In this document: positions 36,540-45,717 of the stretch, in pieces | Numbering within the stretch: position 1 is the stretch's first letter | Layout of the letters: the number at the start of each line of letters is the position of its first letter | Source: Crocinitomix sp. | GTDB lineage: Bacteria; Bacteroidota; Bacteroidia; Flavobacteriales_D; Crocinitomicaceae | Assembly (NCBI GenBank): GCA_013138735.1 | Contig: WTCE01000033.1 | Span: 1 to 64,000 of the forward strand | Direction of reading: 5' to 3' | DNA: 64,000 bases | Translations under genes and position numbers: made by a program | Notes under the pieces: generated by a model | The model's input: the letters and a program-made list of their open reading frames with translations, nothing else | Told to the model about the DNA's origin: nothing | Database searches by the model: none

Positions 36540-38228
36540 GTGCAAAAATTATTGTTCCTACATATCCCGCTTCGTCTAGTCGTGCTATGCAGTTTTTTAT
36601 GCCTTGTTGCAAACAATTCAGTTCAGGCACAGAATGACGATATTGATAGTTTAAAAAAAACTATTTCAGAAACGACAAACCCCGCAGAACTTGCAAGTTT
36701 ATTGCACCAATTGGTTTGGGAAATGTCTTATTACAATCCTCAAGAATCAGTAGAACCTGCGCAACGCGCTTTAAACTTGTCCTTGGATTTGGGAGATTCT
36801 TCTCTAATTGCAACAAGTTATAATCGGATTGGCTTGGTACATGATTACGCCGGGAATTTTGATTTGGCAGAGAAAAATTATAAAAGAGCCTATGACATCC
36901 AATTAACCTTCGAAGGGGAAGATGCTACTGATGGACTCTTAAACAATTTGGCCAGTGTCTATTATTATACAGGCCGCTATGAAGAATCTATGGATTTTTA
37001 TTTGAAATCATTGACGATTCGTGAAAGTAAACGTGATCCGTCAATTCCTAAATCACTCAAAAACATAGCGCAGTCCTATAATAATATTGCGCTTTTACTA
37101 AAAAGGCAAAAGAATTATTCGGGCGCTATTTCATATTATCAAAAATCATTAACAATTAAAAAGGAGCTTGAGGATATTGGCAGCCTAATCGTTACGCATT
37201 CTAATTTAGGAGCGTTGTATATGGAACAGGATTCCTTGGTGAAAGCAGAAAAGGAGTTTGAGCAAGCACTTTTTCTAACAGATTCAATCGGCGATTTTGT
37301 TTCTAAAGCAATGATTTTAAATAATATCGGATTGTTAAAAAATAAGAGTCCAAATTCATCTGCGGCGGAGCAATTCTTTTTAGAATCAATGTCCTTGTAT
37401 CAGCAGATAGGTGATTTTTATGGTAAAGCAACAGCACAGTTTAATTTGGCAAATTTATACTTAGATCAAGGCGATTATGGTCAGGCAGAGCAAGCCGCTT
37501 TAGAAGTGCTTAAGATCAGTGATGAAATAAAAGTACCGGAGGTTAATATGAGTGCATTACATCTGCTTTCGCAAATCAATTCAAAAACGAATCCTAAAAA
37601 ATCATTGGCCTATTTGTCAGCATATATTACACTCAAAGATTCCATTAATGATGTGGCAATAGCCAATAAAATTAATCAGCAAGCAGTAATGTATGAAACC
37701 GAGAAAAAGGAAAATGCAATTGCTTTACTGAAAAAGGATCAACAAATAAGCGAGGCAGAGAATAAACAAAAGGATTTAGTGATTTCTAAGAACCAGAATT
37801 ATCAATTGTTTTTAATCATTGGTATTGGCCTAGTTGCAATTACAGGGTTGTTTTTTGTTTTGTATTATCGATCTAGAAAAGAAGCCGCGGAACAAAGAGC
37901 TGAAAAATTGCATGTTCAACATCAGCGAGAACTGGATAATTTAAGAAATTCATTGTTGCGTCCAGAAAATAATGAAACATCAGAAAGGATTGAGTTAGGT
38001 ATTAGTCAGGATCAATTGAATCTTTATTTATTAAATCCATTATCTGATCGAGAAATTGAAGTGCTTTATTTGATTGCCGAAGGAAAGAAGAATAAAGATA
38101 TTGCTGATCAACTTTTCATATCAGTGAATACTGTGAAAACACATGTTTTACATATTTATGAGAAATTAGATGTCAAAAATAGAACAGAGGCGGCGGCGAA
38201 AGCAAACTCCATGAAAATCCTTAAATAA
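36540..38228 (+). CDS. TPR-transmembrane-LuxR transcriptional regulator
   Basis: 562 residues, GTG start. A signal-like hydrophobic start is followed by TPRs at about residues 60-330 (AEKNYKRAYDIQ, YYQKSLTIKKELEDIG, AEKEFEQALFLTDS). A transmembrane helix lies at about 422-445 (LFLIIGIGLVAITGLFFVLYY), then a coiled coil. At about 500-560 sits a LuxR/GerE HTH (NPLSDREIEVLYLIAEGKKNKDIADQLF, NTVKTHVLHIYEKLDVKNRTEAA). The TPR part should sense an extracytoplasmic signal. An inverted repeat lies 28 bases after its stop, before the next gene, which could be a target. Confidence 0.9.
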   Translation: MQKLLFLHIPLRLVVLCSFLCLVANNSVQAQNDDIDSLKKTISETTNPAELASLLHQLVWEMSYYNPQESVEPAQRALNLSLDLGDSSLIATSYNRIGLVHDYAGNFDLAEKNYKRAYDIQLTFEGEDATDGLLNNLASVYYYTGRYEESMDFYLKSLTIRESKRDPSIPKSLKNIAQSYNNIALLLKRQKNYSGAISYYQKSLTIKKELEDIGSLIVTHSNLGALYMEQDSLVKAEKEFEQALFLTDSIGDFVSKAMILNNIGLLKNKSPNSSAAEQFFLESMSLYQQIGDFYGKATAQFNLANLYLDQGDYGQAEQAALEVLKISDEIKVPEVNMSALHLLSQINSKTNPKKSLAYLSAYITLKDSINDVAIANKINQQAVMYETEKKENAIALLKKDQQISEAENKQKDLVISKNQNYQLFLIIGIGLVAITGLFFVLYYRSRKEAAEQRAEKLHVQHQRELDNLRNSLLRPENNETSERIELGISQDQLNLYLLNPLSDREIEVLYLIAEGKKNKDIADQLFISVNTVKTHVLHIYEKLDVKNRTEAAAKANSMKILK

Positions 38229-38255
38229 GTAAAGTTTTTTTAATAAAAAGTTAAA

Positions 38256-38286
38256 ATCACCCTTTTGGGTGATAGTGGTATACTTG
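38256..38286 (+). promoter_or_regulatory. inverted repeat and -7 box before the secreted Tudor-like gene
   Basis: ATCACCC-TTTT-GGGTGAT at 38256-38273 is a perfect 7-bp inverted repeat. A TATACTTG box (38279-38286), one mismatch from TAnnTTTG, lies directly downstream. This places the repeat over the -33 region of the promoter, where a DNA-binding regulator would act. Alternatively it could be a terminator for the LuxR gene, but no T-run follows it. Confidence 0.5.
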
Positions 38287-38330
38287 CGTTTTATGAAGTT
38301 TGAAGTGTCAAAACAAAAACATTTCAAATT

Positions 38331-39986
38331 ATGAAAATCAAAATTTTAATAGCGAGTATATTCCTCGTATTTAGTGTTTCTACGAGCTGGGCTCAACCTT
38401 CAGATGAAGCCTTAAAGGCAAAAGTAGTAGCCAACTTCAAGAGCGTCTCAAATCTAACATTTAGACATGCGCAATCAGAAAAACGGTGGGAAAATGGTGG
38501 TTGGACTTATTATTGGAGCAAGGGTTATAACTACAAAGTAAAAACTGAATATCCAGGTGTTTTTAAAAAGCAATATGGCGGTGTGCAATACGTTAAAAAC
38601 GGTAGCAGTTATTCTTATGATCGAATTTTGACTGGCGGCTTTGATGGTTATGAAGGTATTCCTAATCCAAGTAGAGAAGAAATGAATGCCCATTTAAAAA
38701 ACTCATTCGATCCCTTAACCTTTTATTCTGGTTATTTAATGAATTATTTGATCGAAGCTCCAACTACAATTGAGCTCGCAGAGGATCCTAAATGGAGGTG
38801 GATTGATTTAAACGAAGTGCGTTGTAATGTTACTGCAACCTATACCTTGAAAACGAATGACATAGGTGAAGTGCAGCAGCAGAAGGGGATATTTCAAATA
38901 ATGCTGCAACGCTCAGCTGACGGGATAACTTATAGTCCAGATGCTAAATTACTCTATAAAGGTAAATGGTTGCCAGTTCCTAAGGGAAGTAAAGTGAGTT
39001 CGGAAAAAATTAAGACCTTTTTTCTTTCGGCTGAAGAGTTAGATACTACAAAAACATTAGCACAGAAAAATGCAGTGCGACACGCTGAGGAATTTAAAAA
39101 ATCCTTGGCCATAGTTCAACTACCTGAATTTAAAAGCGCGAACCACGTTTTACAATTTACGCATGAATTATTATTAGAAGGGGACGAAGCAATAATAATA
39201 GCTTATATGTATCAGATGTTCCCGCGTAATTATTTTCAAGATTGGAGTGATATTGTACTCAATCAAAATGGAGAGCGTATGTTGGGCAAAGCTACTGAGG
39301 ATTTGTTGAACTATAGCAAAGCGTTCTGTCAGCATCCAGTGATAAAAGACATTGGGCCAAGCTATGTTAATTTTTATGATCGTAGTAAAAAGCGACACAA
39401 TAGAATAAATGTCGCTTATGAAAATCAACGTTGGTATATCACCGATATAGGTTATACAATTCGCAGAGATGACTTTAGCGCGTATGAATCGAACGGTGAG
39501 GGGAATTGTGAAGGTTCAGTAATTTTTATTGATGAAAAGCCCGTTTACAATGTTGGCGACAAAGTCCAAATCTTTGAACGCGGTAATTGGTATGATGCTG
39601 AGGTTTTAAAAGCAGACATGAGCATGGGAGGATATTCTGTTAAGTATGGTGTTTCTGGATTAACGATTTGGAAATATGTGAATGACGTTCGTTCGAACTC
39701 AGATGCTGTGAATGAAGAAGTAGATGAATTCGTATACTATGAAAATGGAACGGCAGTTTCAGCGCTTTACACAAATATTTGGTATGACGGCGTAATTAAA
39801 AAAGTGAGTTATGAAGATGAAAAATATTTAGTTGATATTCCTGCTCGAAATATTGAAACCTGGATCTCTTATCATGATATTAAATTACCAGGTGCTGATG
39901 AAAAGAAGAATGAGGATGAAGTAGAAGGAGAGCAGAAAAAAAAGAAGAAGAAATTGAATCTGAAAGTTCCACAAATAAGACTATAG
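38331..39986 (+). CDS. secreted protein with Tudor/agenet-like C-terminal repeats
   Basis: 551 residues with signal peptide (ILIASIFLVFSVSTSWAQ). The first 370 residues match no family I recognise; Trp and Tyr are frequent (WENGGWTYYWSKGYNYK). At about 400-525 two modules of the type VGDKVQIFERGNWYDAEVLKA and VYYENGTAVSALYTNIWYDGVIKKV resemble Tudor/agenet SH3-like folds. The tail is Lys-rich (EKKNEDEVEGEQKKKKKK). It is next to the TPR-LuxR gene and an inverted repeat, so may be under its control. A strong terminator follows. Confidence 0.6.
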   Translation: MKIKILIASIFLVFSVSTSWAQPSDEALKAKVVANFKSVSNLTFRHAQSEKRWENGGWTYYWSKGYNYKVKTEYPGVFKKQYGGVQYVKNGSSYSYDRILTGGFDGYEGIPNPSREEMNAHLKNSFDPLTFYSGYLMNYLIEAPTTIELAEDPKWRWIDLNEVRCNVTATYTLKTNDIGEVQQQKGIFQIMLQRSADGITYSPDAKLLYKGKWLPVPKGSKVSSEKIKTFFLSAEELDTTKTLAQKNAVRHAEEFKKSLAIVQLPEFKSANHVLQFTHELLLEGDEAIIIAYMYQMFPRNYFQDWSDIVLNQNGERMLGKATEDLLNYSKAFCQHPVIKDIGPSYVNFYDRSKKRHNRINVAYENQRWYITDIGYTIRRDDFSAYESNGEGNCEGSVIFIDEKPVYNVGDKVQIFERGNWYDAEVLKADMSMGGYSVKYGVSGLTIWKYVNDVRSNSDAVNEEVDEFVYYENGTAVSALYTNIWYDGVIKKVSYEDEKYLVDIPARNIETWISYHDIKLPGADEKKNEDEVEGEQKKKKKKLNLKVPQIRL

Positions 39987-40013
39987 CCTTTGCTGGCTGT
40001 GTTTTGACAGAAG

Positions 40014-40046
40014 ACGAGATTCATTATTTTAATGGGTCTCGTTTTT
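40014..40046 (+). terminator. strong intrinsic terminator
   Basis: ACGAGATTCATTA pairs with TAATGGGTCTCGT (13 bp with two G-T pairs, loop TTT), followed by TTTT. It lies 28 bases after the stop of the 38331-39986 gene. Confidence 0.85.
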
Positions 40047-40061
40047 AACTTTTGTATGAAA

Positions 40062-40757
40062 TCACTTCGTTTTTAGCTTGAGATTTTTCATTAAAGTGTA
40101 TCCGCCACCCCATTCACAGCTTTCGTCACTAAAGGCATAGGTTTGTCCATTATAGACTAACTTATAGATGGCTTTGGTTGTGCAACCACCGCCGCGCTCA
40201 AAATGATTTAAATCTGTTTCGAATCGCTGAATGAATTCGTATTGTTTGGTAGATAATTCTTTTTTATCATTCTTGTGCGTGAGAAAGTATTTGTTATTCA
40301 TTCGCTCGACTTTAATAGAGTCTTCCCAATGCGTAAAACATCCGTACCTTCCGAAATGGAGCGTATATGATTCTCCCTGTTTCAATTGCATAATTATCGG
40401 AATATGATTTGGCTCTCCATGATTATGACGGTCTGGACAAATAGTTAATTCGGTCGTGTCTGTATCTGCTTCAATAATTAAATTAAAGCTTATTTCCTTA
40501 TTGTATTTATTTGGATAGGTAAAATAATAATGTCCTTCAGTCAATTCTGGAATTGAAAAACAATCAGTTCCGCTCGGATAGAAAAGCCCCAAATCTTTCA
40601 TACCGCTTGAATCTCTTTGATAAAGTTGGATGAACTTCAATGTCATATCACCGGTTTCCTTACGACAGTCTTCAATATGAATAGTGAGGACATGCTGCGC
40701 CTTGCTCTGATTAAAGCAACTGATTAAGAGTAATAAAAGGGCGTGCCTAAAGAACAT
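40062..40757 (-). CDS. secreted hypothetical protein
   Basis: 231 residues with signal peptide (ALLLLLISCFNQSKAQ). The beta-rich first half (VLTIHIEDCRKETGDMTLKFIQLY) has Cys residues and a HNHGEPNH segment. The rest looks like an Ig/lipocalin-type fold. No family recognised. Its ATG overlaps the last base of the T9SS protein upstream by 1 bp, so they are probably cotranscribed. Confidence 0.5.
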   Translation of the reverse strand: MFFRHALLLLLISCFNQSKAQHVLTIHIEDCRKETGDMTLKFIQLYQRDSSGMKDLGLFYPSGTDCFSIPELTEGHYYFTYPNKYNKEISFNLIIEADTDTTELTICPDRHNHGEPNHIPIIMQLKQGESYTLHFGRYGCFTHWEDSIKVERMNNKYFLTHKNDKKELSTKQYEFIQRFETDLNHFERGGGCTTKAIYKLVYNGQTYAFSDESCEWGGGYTLMKNLKLKTK

Positions 40758-41860
40758 TAATTCACAATTACTTTTTTAGTGATTGTTTGATTTACAGCTT
40801 CAATTTTCACGAAGTAAATCCCTTTAGTCAATTCACTCACATCAAGTTTAACCTTTGCCGCAGTTTGTGTAACTTGTCGCTGTAATACTTCTTTTCCACT
40901 AATAGATATAATCGTGATTGTTACAGGTTTTAAATCCGAACCAAAGTCAATCGTTAATTCATTATCATTTACCGGGTTAGGGTAGAGTGCTATTTCTGCA
41001 ATTGTACTATTTTCAACACTTGCAGTTGAATCGTCTTCTTGCTCATCTTCCACTTCATCATCTTCTCCGTCGCCATAGTCACCATCATTAATGCAATAAT
41101 CTCCTTCAAACCAATCAGGGTCAAATCCATCTGTACCAGTCGATTCACCCAAATAACCAGACCATTCTAAACTCGTTTTTTCGAATACAATCTGCCCACT
41201 ACCTTCATCCAATTCCCAATACCCAAATAGGTCTGATTCAGTGCCTTCTAAACTAGCATGCATGTTTAAAATAACTTCTTCGCTTGTTCTAGCGTCATTC
41301 CAAATTCGAACTTGACCAATCACGCCTTTAAAGGGTCTGTCATAATGGTGATCAGTTCCAATCCAAATATCCGCAGGTGAATCTAAAACATCACAATAAT
41401 AATAAGGATTGATTATTACTCCATATAAGTTGCCATCTGCATAAAAAAAGATATCGCCATCTTTTTTTACAATTGCAATATGGTGGCAAAAGCCGTCTAG
41501 AAAATCACCATCAAAAGGTCCATTGTCAGGAATATAATAAAGGTCATTTCCATGTGAAAAACAAAGTTCTCGCGGTGCATCTCCATTCTCTTGAAAAAAG
41601 AATGAATTTCCTTTAATTGGTGACCAGCGATTAGATAAAATAGTTGGATTTTCGCCTTGCTCTTCCGAATTTCCTTTTATAATTGCTTCAAAAGTGAAAT
41701 CACTCGAAACCGTATTTAATAAAGGATCTTGTGTTTCTAAAAAATCATTTACACCATCAAAATATAAGTGCGCTTCGCTTTGAGCCAAAAGTTGCTGATT
41801 CGTAAAAATGAGAGCTACGATTAAAAAAGTGCGGCTTAAAATGTTTTTGATGAGATTCAT
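40757..41860 (-). CDS. T9SS cargo protein with LamG-like domain
   Basis: 367 residues. Signal peptide (TFLIVALIFTNQQLLAQ), then a LamG/concanavalin-type lectin domain at about 27-235 (LYFDGVNDFLETQDPLL, WSPIKGNSFFFQEN, DGFCHHIAIVKKDGDIFFYADGNLYG, GVIGQVRIWNDARTSEEV). An acidic linker (GDYGDGEDDEVEDEQEDD) leads to a type A sorting domain (ALYPNPVNDNELTIDFG, ISISGKEVLQRQ, LTKGIYFVKIE). The sorting domain directs it through T9SS to the cell surface. Glycan or protein binding is likely. Confidence 0.85.
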   Translation of the reverse strand: MNLIKNILSRTFLIVALIFTNQQLLAQSEAHLYFDGVNDFLETQDPLLNTVSSDFTFEAIIKGNSEEQGENPTILSNRWSPIKGNSFFFQENGDAPRELCFSHGNDLYYIPDNGPFDGDFLDGFCHHIAIVKKDGDIFFYADGNLYGVIINPYYYCDVLDSPADIWIGTDHHYDRPFKGVIGQVRIWNDARTSEEVILNMHASLEGTESDLFGYWELDEGSGQIVFEKTSLEWSGYLGESTGTDGFDPDWFEGDYCINDGDYGDGEDDEVEDEQEDDSTASVENSTIAEIALYPNPVNDNELTIDFGSDLKPVTITIISISGKEVLQRQVTQTAAKVKLDVSELTKGIYFVKIEAVNQTITKKVIVN

Positions 41861-41934
41861 ATTGGTCTAAATTAGGTTTATTTAAAGTAATTACAACTCT
41901 GAATCGTAAATAGTTGCTTCAAATAGGTTATTTA

Positions 41935-41963
41935 TTTTTCTTCGCTTTCTTTTTGCTGGCCTT
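41935..41963. repeat. 26-nt copy of the tfoX-like gene's 3' end
   Basis: The sequence at 41935-41960 is identical over 26 nt to 43474-43499, the Lys-rich C-terminal codons of the tfoX-like gene, and stays similar for three more bases. It lies in the gap upstream of the T9SS gene at 40757-41860, with no complete gene around it. Confidence 0.7.
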
Positions 41964-42026
41964 GCAGAATTAACTTTTTTTACCGAACTTAACTTCTGGG
42001 AAAACTAAGACTGAAATTCATCATTG

Positions 42027-42054
42027 TTTGAGCAATTAAGCAAAGTTTAATTTG
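42027..42054 (+). promoter_or_regulatory. candidate promoter for the beta-propeller T9SS gene
   Basis: TTTG at 42027-42030 and TTAATTTG at 42047-42054 are spaced 16 bp. The second has one mismatch from TAnnTTTG. The ATG is at 42078. Confidence 0.35.
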
Positions 42055-42077
42055 AGTAAATATTAAATCTATAAAGC

Positions 42078-43427
42078 ATGAAAGCATTAGTATTGTTAGT
42101 TGCATTATTTTTTGCGGTAAATGTGGCGCAAGCTCAAAAAATATATGGCTTTTCAGGAGTAGCTTTTGGCTCATTAGATTTGGCAGATCATTCTGTCGAT
42201 ACGCTTTTTGTAATGCCGAGTGAATTAACGTGGGACGGTTTTACAAGAGTAGCGATTGACCGTTATAATGGTCGCTACTTTTATGGGGGTACGCTTCCTG
42301 GTCATTCAGGTAGATTTCATATTATTGATTTGGTGGATTTTACTGTTTCGTCTTTTTCTGATTATCCTGAAACTATGACATATGATTGCATTGGGGATCG
42401 AATAATCTATGAAAAGTCTGGTACAATTAAAGCGATAGATTTGGAAACAATGAATTCAACAATACTCACTGAGATCCCCAATGCTGGTGCGAGTATTTTT
42501 GGGGATAAGCGAACCTATATTCCACAAACCAATCAATTTTTTTATATGGAATCTATTCATGATCCAGAGAGTGAAACCTATTACCTTTCAATAGACGTTG
42601 GCACTGGCGAAATAACGTGTTCAGAAATAGTAGAGTACGTTGATGGGGTTATGTATTCTCCTGGATTTATAGTGACCAATCATCAAACTGGAGATGTAAT
42701 AGGTCGAAGAAATGGTCGTTTTGGATTTATAGATCCATGTGCTGGGACAATCTCTAAACTTGCATCAATTTCCGGTTATCACTCTAATTTGAATTATCAA
42801 CTATCTGTATTTAATCATAAAACTAATTATTATATAGTCCCTTTTCGATCTGTTCATCCTGGCCATCCAAATCAAATTGCGGTAATTGATGTCTATGCAA
42901 ATGAAGTCATTGAAATATTCGATCAACCTTGGGAGGGAACTATGAACCTGCAGCAAATTTATGATAAACCCACACCTCCATTAATAAGCATAAATGACAC
43001 CTTGTTTGTACCTAAGGGGCTTAGCTATAGTTGGTATAGGAATGATAATTTTATTGAAACTACTAGCGAAAATTATTGGGTTCCCAAACAATCTGGCAAG
43101 TATAGAGCTGAGGTCGAATTTAGGGAATACACGAGTATGACGAATGAATTAACGTTTAATTTTATGCCTCCTGTTGCAGAAATTAATAGAAGTGAAATCA
43201 CTCGTGTTTTTCCAAATCCTGTCTCGAAAATCATGACAATTGAATTTCCAGACACTACGGTAACCTCAATTAGAGTGATTGATAGTAAAGGAAAAGTACA
43301 TTTTCAGCTTGATAAAGTAGCGGCTTTCGAAATCGACATTGACATGTCTGTTTTTCCAAGAGGAAACTATTTTATTGAAATAATTAAGGAAGATCAGACT
43401 GAAGTTCATTCAATCATAAAGCAGTAG
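42078..43427 (+). CDS. T9SS cargo protein, propeller-like repeats
   Basis: 449 residues with signal peptide (KALVLLVALFFAVNVAQAQ). Residues about 30-300 consist of repeated strand motifs (DLADHSVDTLF, HIIDLVDFTVSSF, IKAIDLETMNSTILTEI, IDVYANEVIEIF) with the spacing of a six- or seven-bladed propeller. The last 80 residues (RVFPNPVSKIMTIEFPDT, VIDSKGKVHFQL, FPRGNYFIEI) form a type A T9SS sorting domain. Surface protein of unknown ligand. A candidate promoter is upstream. Confidence 0.75.
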   Translation: MKALVLLVALFFAVNVAQAQKIYGFSGVAFGSLDLADHSVDTLFVMPSELTWDGFTRVAIDRYNGRYFYGGTLPGHSGRFHIIDLVDFTVSSFSDYPETMTYDCIGDRIIYEKSGTIKAIDLETMNSTILTEIPNAGASIFGDKRTYIPQTNQFFYMESIHDPESETYYLSIDVGTGEITCSEIVEYVDGVMYSPGFIVTNHQTGDVIGRRNGRFGFIDPCAGTISKLASISGYHSNLNYQLSVFNHKTNYYIVPFRSVHPGHPNQIAVIDVYANEVIEIFDQPWEGTMNLQQIYDKPTPPLISINDTLFVPKGLSYSWYRNDNFIETTSENYWVPKQSGKYRAEVEFREYTSMTNELTFNFMPPVAEINRSEITRVFPNPVSKIMTIEFPDTTVTSIRVIDSKGKVHFQLDKVAAFEIDIDMSVFPRGNYFIEIIKEDQTEVHSIIKQ

Positions 43428-43466
43428 TAAGAAATTCCTCTCTTACTTGTTGCAGTGGCTATGTGA

Positions 43467-43841
43467 TTACGTTTTTTTCTTCGCTTTCTTTTTGCTGGCT
43501 TTAGCTAATGGATTGAAATCTAAACATTTTTGAATCCAAAACTCTAAATCTTCGGCTCTATCGTATGCTTCAGGTGTTACAAAAATATAACCTTTCATTG
43601 GTCTTCCTGTAAAATCCATTGGCAATACGCCTTCCATTTCAAAAGCAGCTAAAGAAGCTTCTTCGCCAATTCGTGCCATCAATAGATTGGATTGCGTTTT
43701 TTTGTCAATATGCATGCCGCAAAGCATTTTGTCATTCACCATAAAACATAAACCGCCTATCATTTTTTTAGTGAAAAAGTTTGCTTTTTTAGCTTCCAGA
43801 ATTTGTGTTACACGCTCAGTTTGATATTCGTCAAATGCCAT
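43467..43841 (-). CDS. TfoX/Sxy N-terminal domain protein
   Basis: 124 residues. It has the TfoX_N pattern: ARMFGGVGFM-like KKMIGGLCFMVNDKMLCGMHID near residue 25, LLMARIGEEAS near 53, and GRPMKGYIFVTPEAY near 80. The tail is KASKKKAKKKT, with two Lys clusters. TfoX proteins are competence-related in gamma-proteobacteria, but this short form occurs widely with VOC and YCII proteins and its role is unclear. It stands next to a truncated VOC gene. Confidence 0.85.
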   Translation of the reverse strand: MAFDEYQTERVTQILEAKKANFFTKKMIGGLCFMVNDKMLCGMHIDKKTQSNLLMARIGEEASLAAFEMEGVLPMDFTGRPMKGYIFVTPEAYDRAEDLEFWIQKCLDFNPLAKASKKKAKKKT

Positions 43842-43870
43842 ATTTTTTTAGATGTTAGATCGCTTCGTTT

Positions 43871-44008
43871 TTAGACAATACGATTGAGTTGCTCCGCATT
43901 AAAACTTTTTATTAAATAGTCAATTAACCCTTGTGGATCTTCAACGAAAAAACAACTATTTAAACTCGTAAACTCTTCGGGGTGAAACGTATCAAAATTT
44001 GAATTCAT
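43871..44008 (-). pseudogene. truncated VOC/PhnB-like protein (45 residues)
   Basis: On the minus strand an ATG at 44008 opens a frame to TAA at 43871-43873. The predicted peptide contains FFVEDPQGLIDYLIKSFNAEQLNRI, which is the N-terminal strand-helix of PhnB/glyoxalase (VOC) proteins (TPYLxVxDAxGLIDFLxxAFGAEE). A full VOC domain is about 130 residues, so the rest is missing. It sits between adenine deaminase and the tfoX-like gene, the usual neighbourhood of such genes. Confidence 0.65.
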
Positions 44009-44024
44009 ACCCTCAATTTAATAA

Positions 44025-45650
44025 TTATTCAGGAATATTAACGGGCGTAAATTCAAATTTAGAACCATCAAACAAACCAAAATCACTCAATTTTAAAGCT
44101 GGAATTACTAATAAGGCCATAAAGGACAAAGTCATATAAGGCGCATGCAATGTTGCTCCCATTTCCTTTGCGCGGAGATCAATTTTTTGATACAATCCGC
44201 CCGTTGTAATGCCGTCATTATTGCTCATAATTCCAGCAACTGGTAAACCCAATACATGTTCATCTTTTTCTGAGACCGCACAAACGCCGCCTTTTTCTTT
44301 GATGATAGCATTCACAGCTTTGCAAATCATAGCATCATTTACACCAACACAAATTATGTTATGCGAATCGTGCGCTACGGATGAGGCAATGGCGCCCTCT
44401 TTTAATCCAACGTTTTTAATAAAAGCAATAGCTGGCTTAGTATTCGAATAGCGATTTACTACCACTATTTTTAAAATATCATTGTCAAGGTCTGAAACAA
44501 TTTGTCCTGCCTCAATTTTTGCTGTTGCTATAATTGGATTTGTAATCAATTCACCATCTAGCGCCTCAATCACATTTATTTTTTTACTGGTAGAGGCAAT
44601 TTTAAAATCGGCCGCAACTTTAAAATCGGTATTAAAATTATTAGGACAGTCAAAAGGAATTGGCAAAATATTAGACTGCCCATTTTCTGCAACGCATTCC
44701 CCATTGATGAAGGTTTTTAAGACTTCTAAATCTGTCATATTGTTGACAACAATAAAATCTGCTGGATCGCCCTCCTTTAATAAACCAACATCTAAATTAT
44801 AATGGTTGACAGGATTAATGCAAGCCATTTTTAGTAATTTAAAAATATCAATGCCATGCGTGAGTCCTCTTTTGACTAAGGCATTAATGTGGCTTAGAAT
44901 TAAATCATCTGGATGTTTGTCGTCAGAGCAAAACATCATGTTTTCATAATGTTCGGGCACCAAATCAATTAAAGCATTGAAGTTTTTTGCCGCACTCCCT
45001 TCGCGAATAAGAATTTTCATTCCGTTTTGCAATTTCTCCAATCCCTCGTCATATGAGAAGCTTTCATGATCCGTTGAAATACCGGCGGCAATGTATTTTT
45101 TAACATCCTTTCCTCTTAAACCTGGCGCATGTCCATCAACAGGTTTATTGAAATGTTTTGCCCATTCTATTTTTTTCATCACCTCAGCGTCTTCAAATAA
45201 AACGCCAGGGTAATTCATCATTTCTGCTAAATATTTTATGTCGTCATTGGCCATGAGTTCCTTTATTCCTTCAGCATCAATTACAGCTCCGGCAGATTCA
45301 AAACTGGTAGCAGGAACGCAAGAAGGCGCGCCGAAATTGAATTTAAAAGGCACTTTTTTACCATTGTCAATCATGTAGTATACGCCGTCCTTGCCCAAAA
45401 CATTTGCAATTTCATGTGGATCAGATACGGTAGCAACTGTCCCGTGAATGACGGCTAGACGTGCAAATTCAGACGGAACTAACATAGAACTTTCAATGTG
45501 AATATGGGCATCAATAAATCCAGGTAAAATATAAACTTCCGAATCAGAACCGTGTTCTGTAATGGATTGGATCCTTCCGTTTTCAACAACAACTTTACCT
45601 TTGTAAATGCGCTGATTTTCAATATCTACAATGTTTCCTTTTAAGATCAC
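44025..45650 (-). CDS. ade: adenine deaminase
   Basis: 541 residues, amidohydrolase superfamily. The metal-binding start is [32 protein letters not shown], then [31 protein letters not shown] and [12 protein letters not shown], all typical of Ade. The C-terminal domain has [13 protein letters not shown] and GGLYQKI. It deaminates adenine to hypoxanthine in the cytoplasm, for purine salvage. The start is GTG at 45650. Divergent from proline dehydrogenase with 67 bp between. Confidence 0.95.
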   Translation of the reverse strand: MILKGNIVDIENQRIYKGKVVVENGRIQSITEHGSDSEVYILPGFIDAHIHIESSMLVPSEFARLAVIHGTVATVSDPHEIANVLGKDGVYYMIDNGKKVPFKFNFGAPSCVPATSFESAGAVIDAEGIKELMANDDIKYLAEMMNYPGVLFEDAEVMKKIEWAKHFNKPVDGHAPGLRGKDVKKYIAAGISTDHESFSYDEGLEKLQNGMKILIREGSAAKNFNALIDLVPEHYENMMFCSDDKHPDDLILSHINALVKRGLTHGIDIFKLLKMACINPVNHYNLDVGLLKEGDPADFIVVNNMTDLEVLKTFINGECVAENGQSNILPIPFDCPNNFNTDFKVAADFKIASTSKKINVIEALDGELITNPIIATAKIEAGQIVSDLDNDILKIVVVNRYSNTKPAIAFIKNVGLKEGAIASSVAHDSHNIICVGVNDAMICKAVNAIIKEKGGVCAVSEKDEHVLGLPVAGIMSNNDGITTGGLYQKIDLRAKEMGATLHAPYMTLSFMALLVIPALKLSDFGLFDGSKFEFTPVNIPE

Positions 45651-45706
45651 AATAATGGGATTAAATTTTTTAAAATAACTGCGCTAACAATGTAGTAAAT
45701 TCCGTT

Positions 45707-45714
45707 TATATTTG
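45707..45714 (+). promoter_or_regulatory. -7 box almost touching the proline dehydrogenase start
   Basis: TATATTTG matches TAnnTTTG exactly and ends only 3 bases before the ATG at 45718. Transcription would begin on or near the start codon, so the mRNA could be leaderless. No good -33 TTG. Confidence 0.4.
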
Positions 45715-45717
45715 TGC

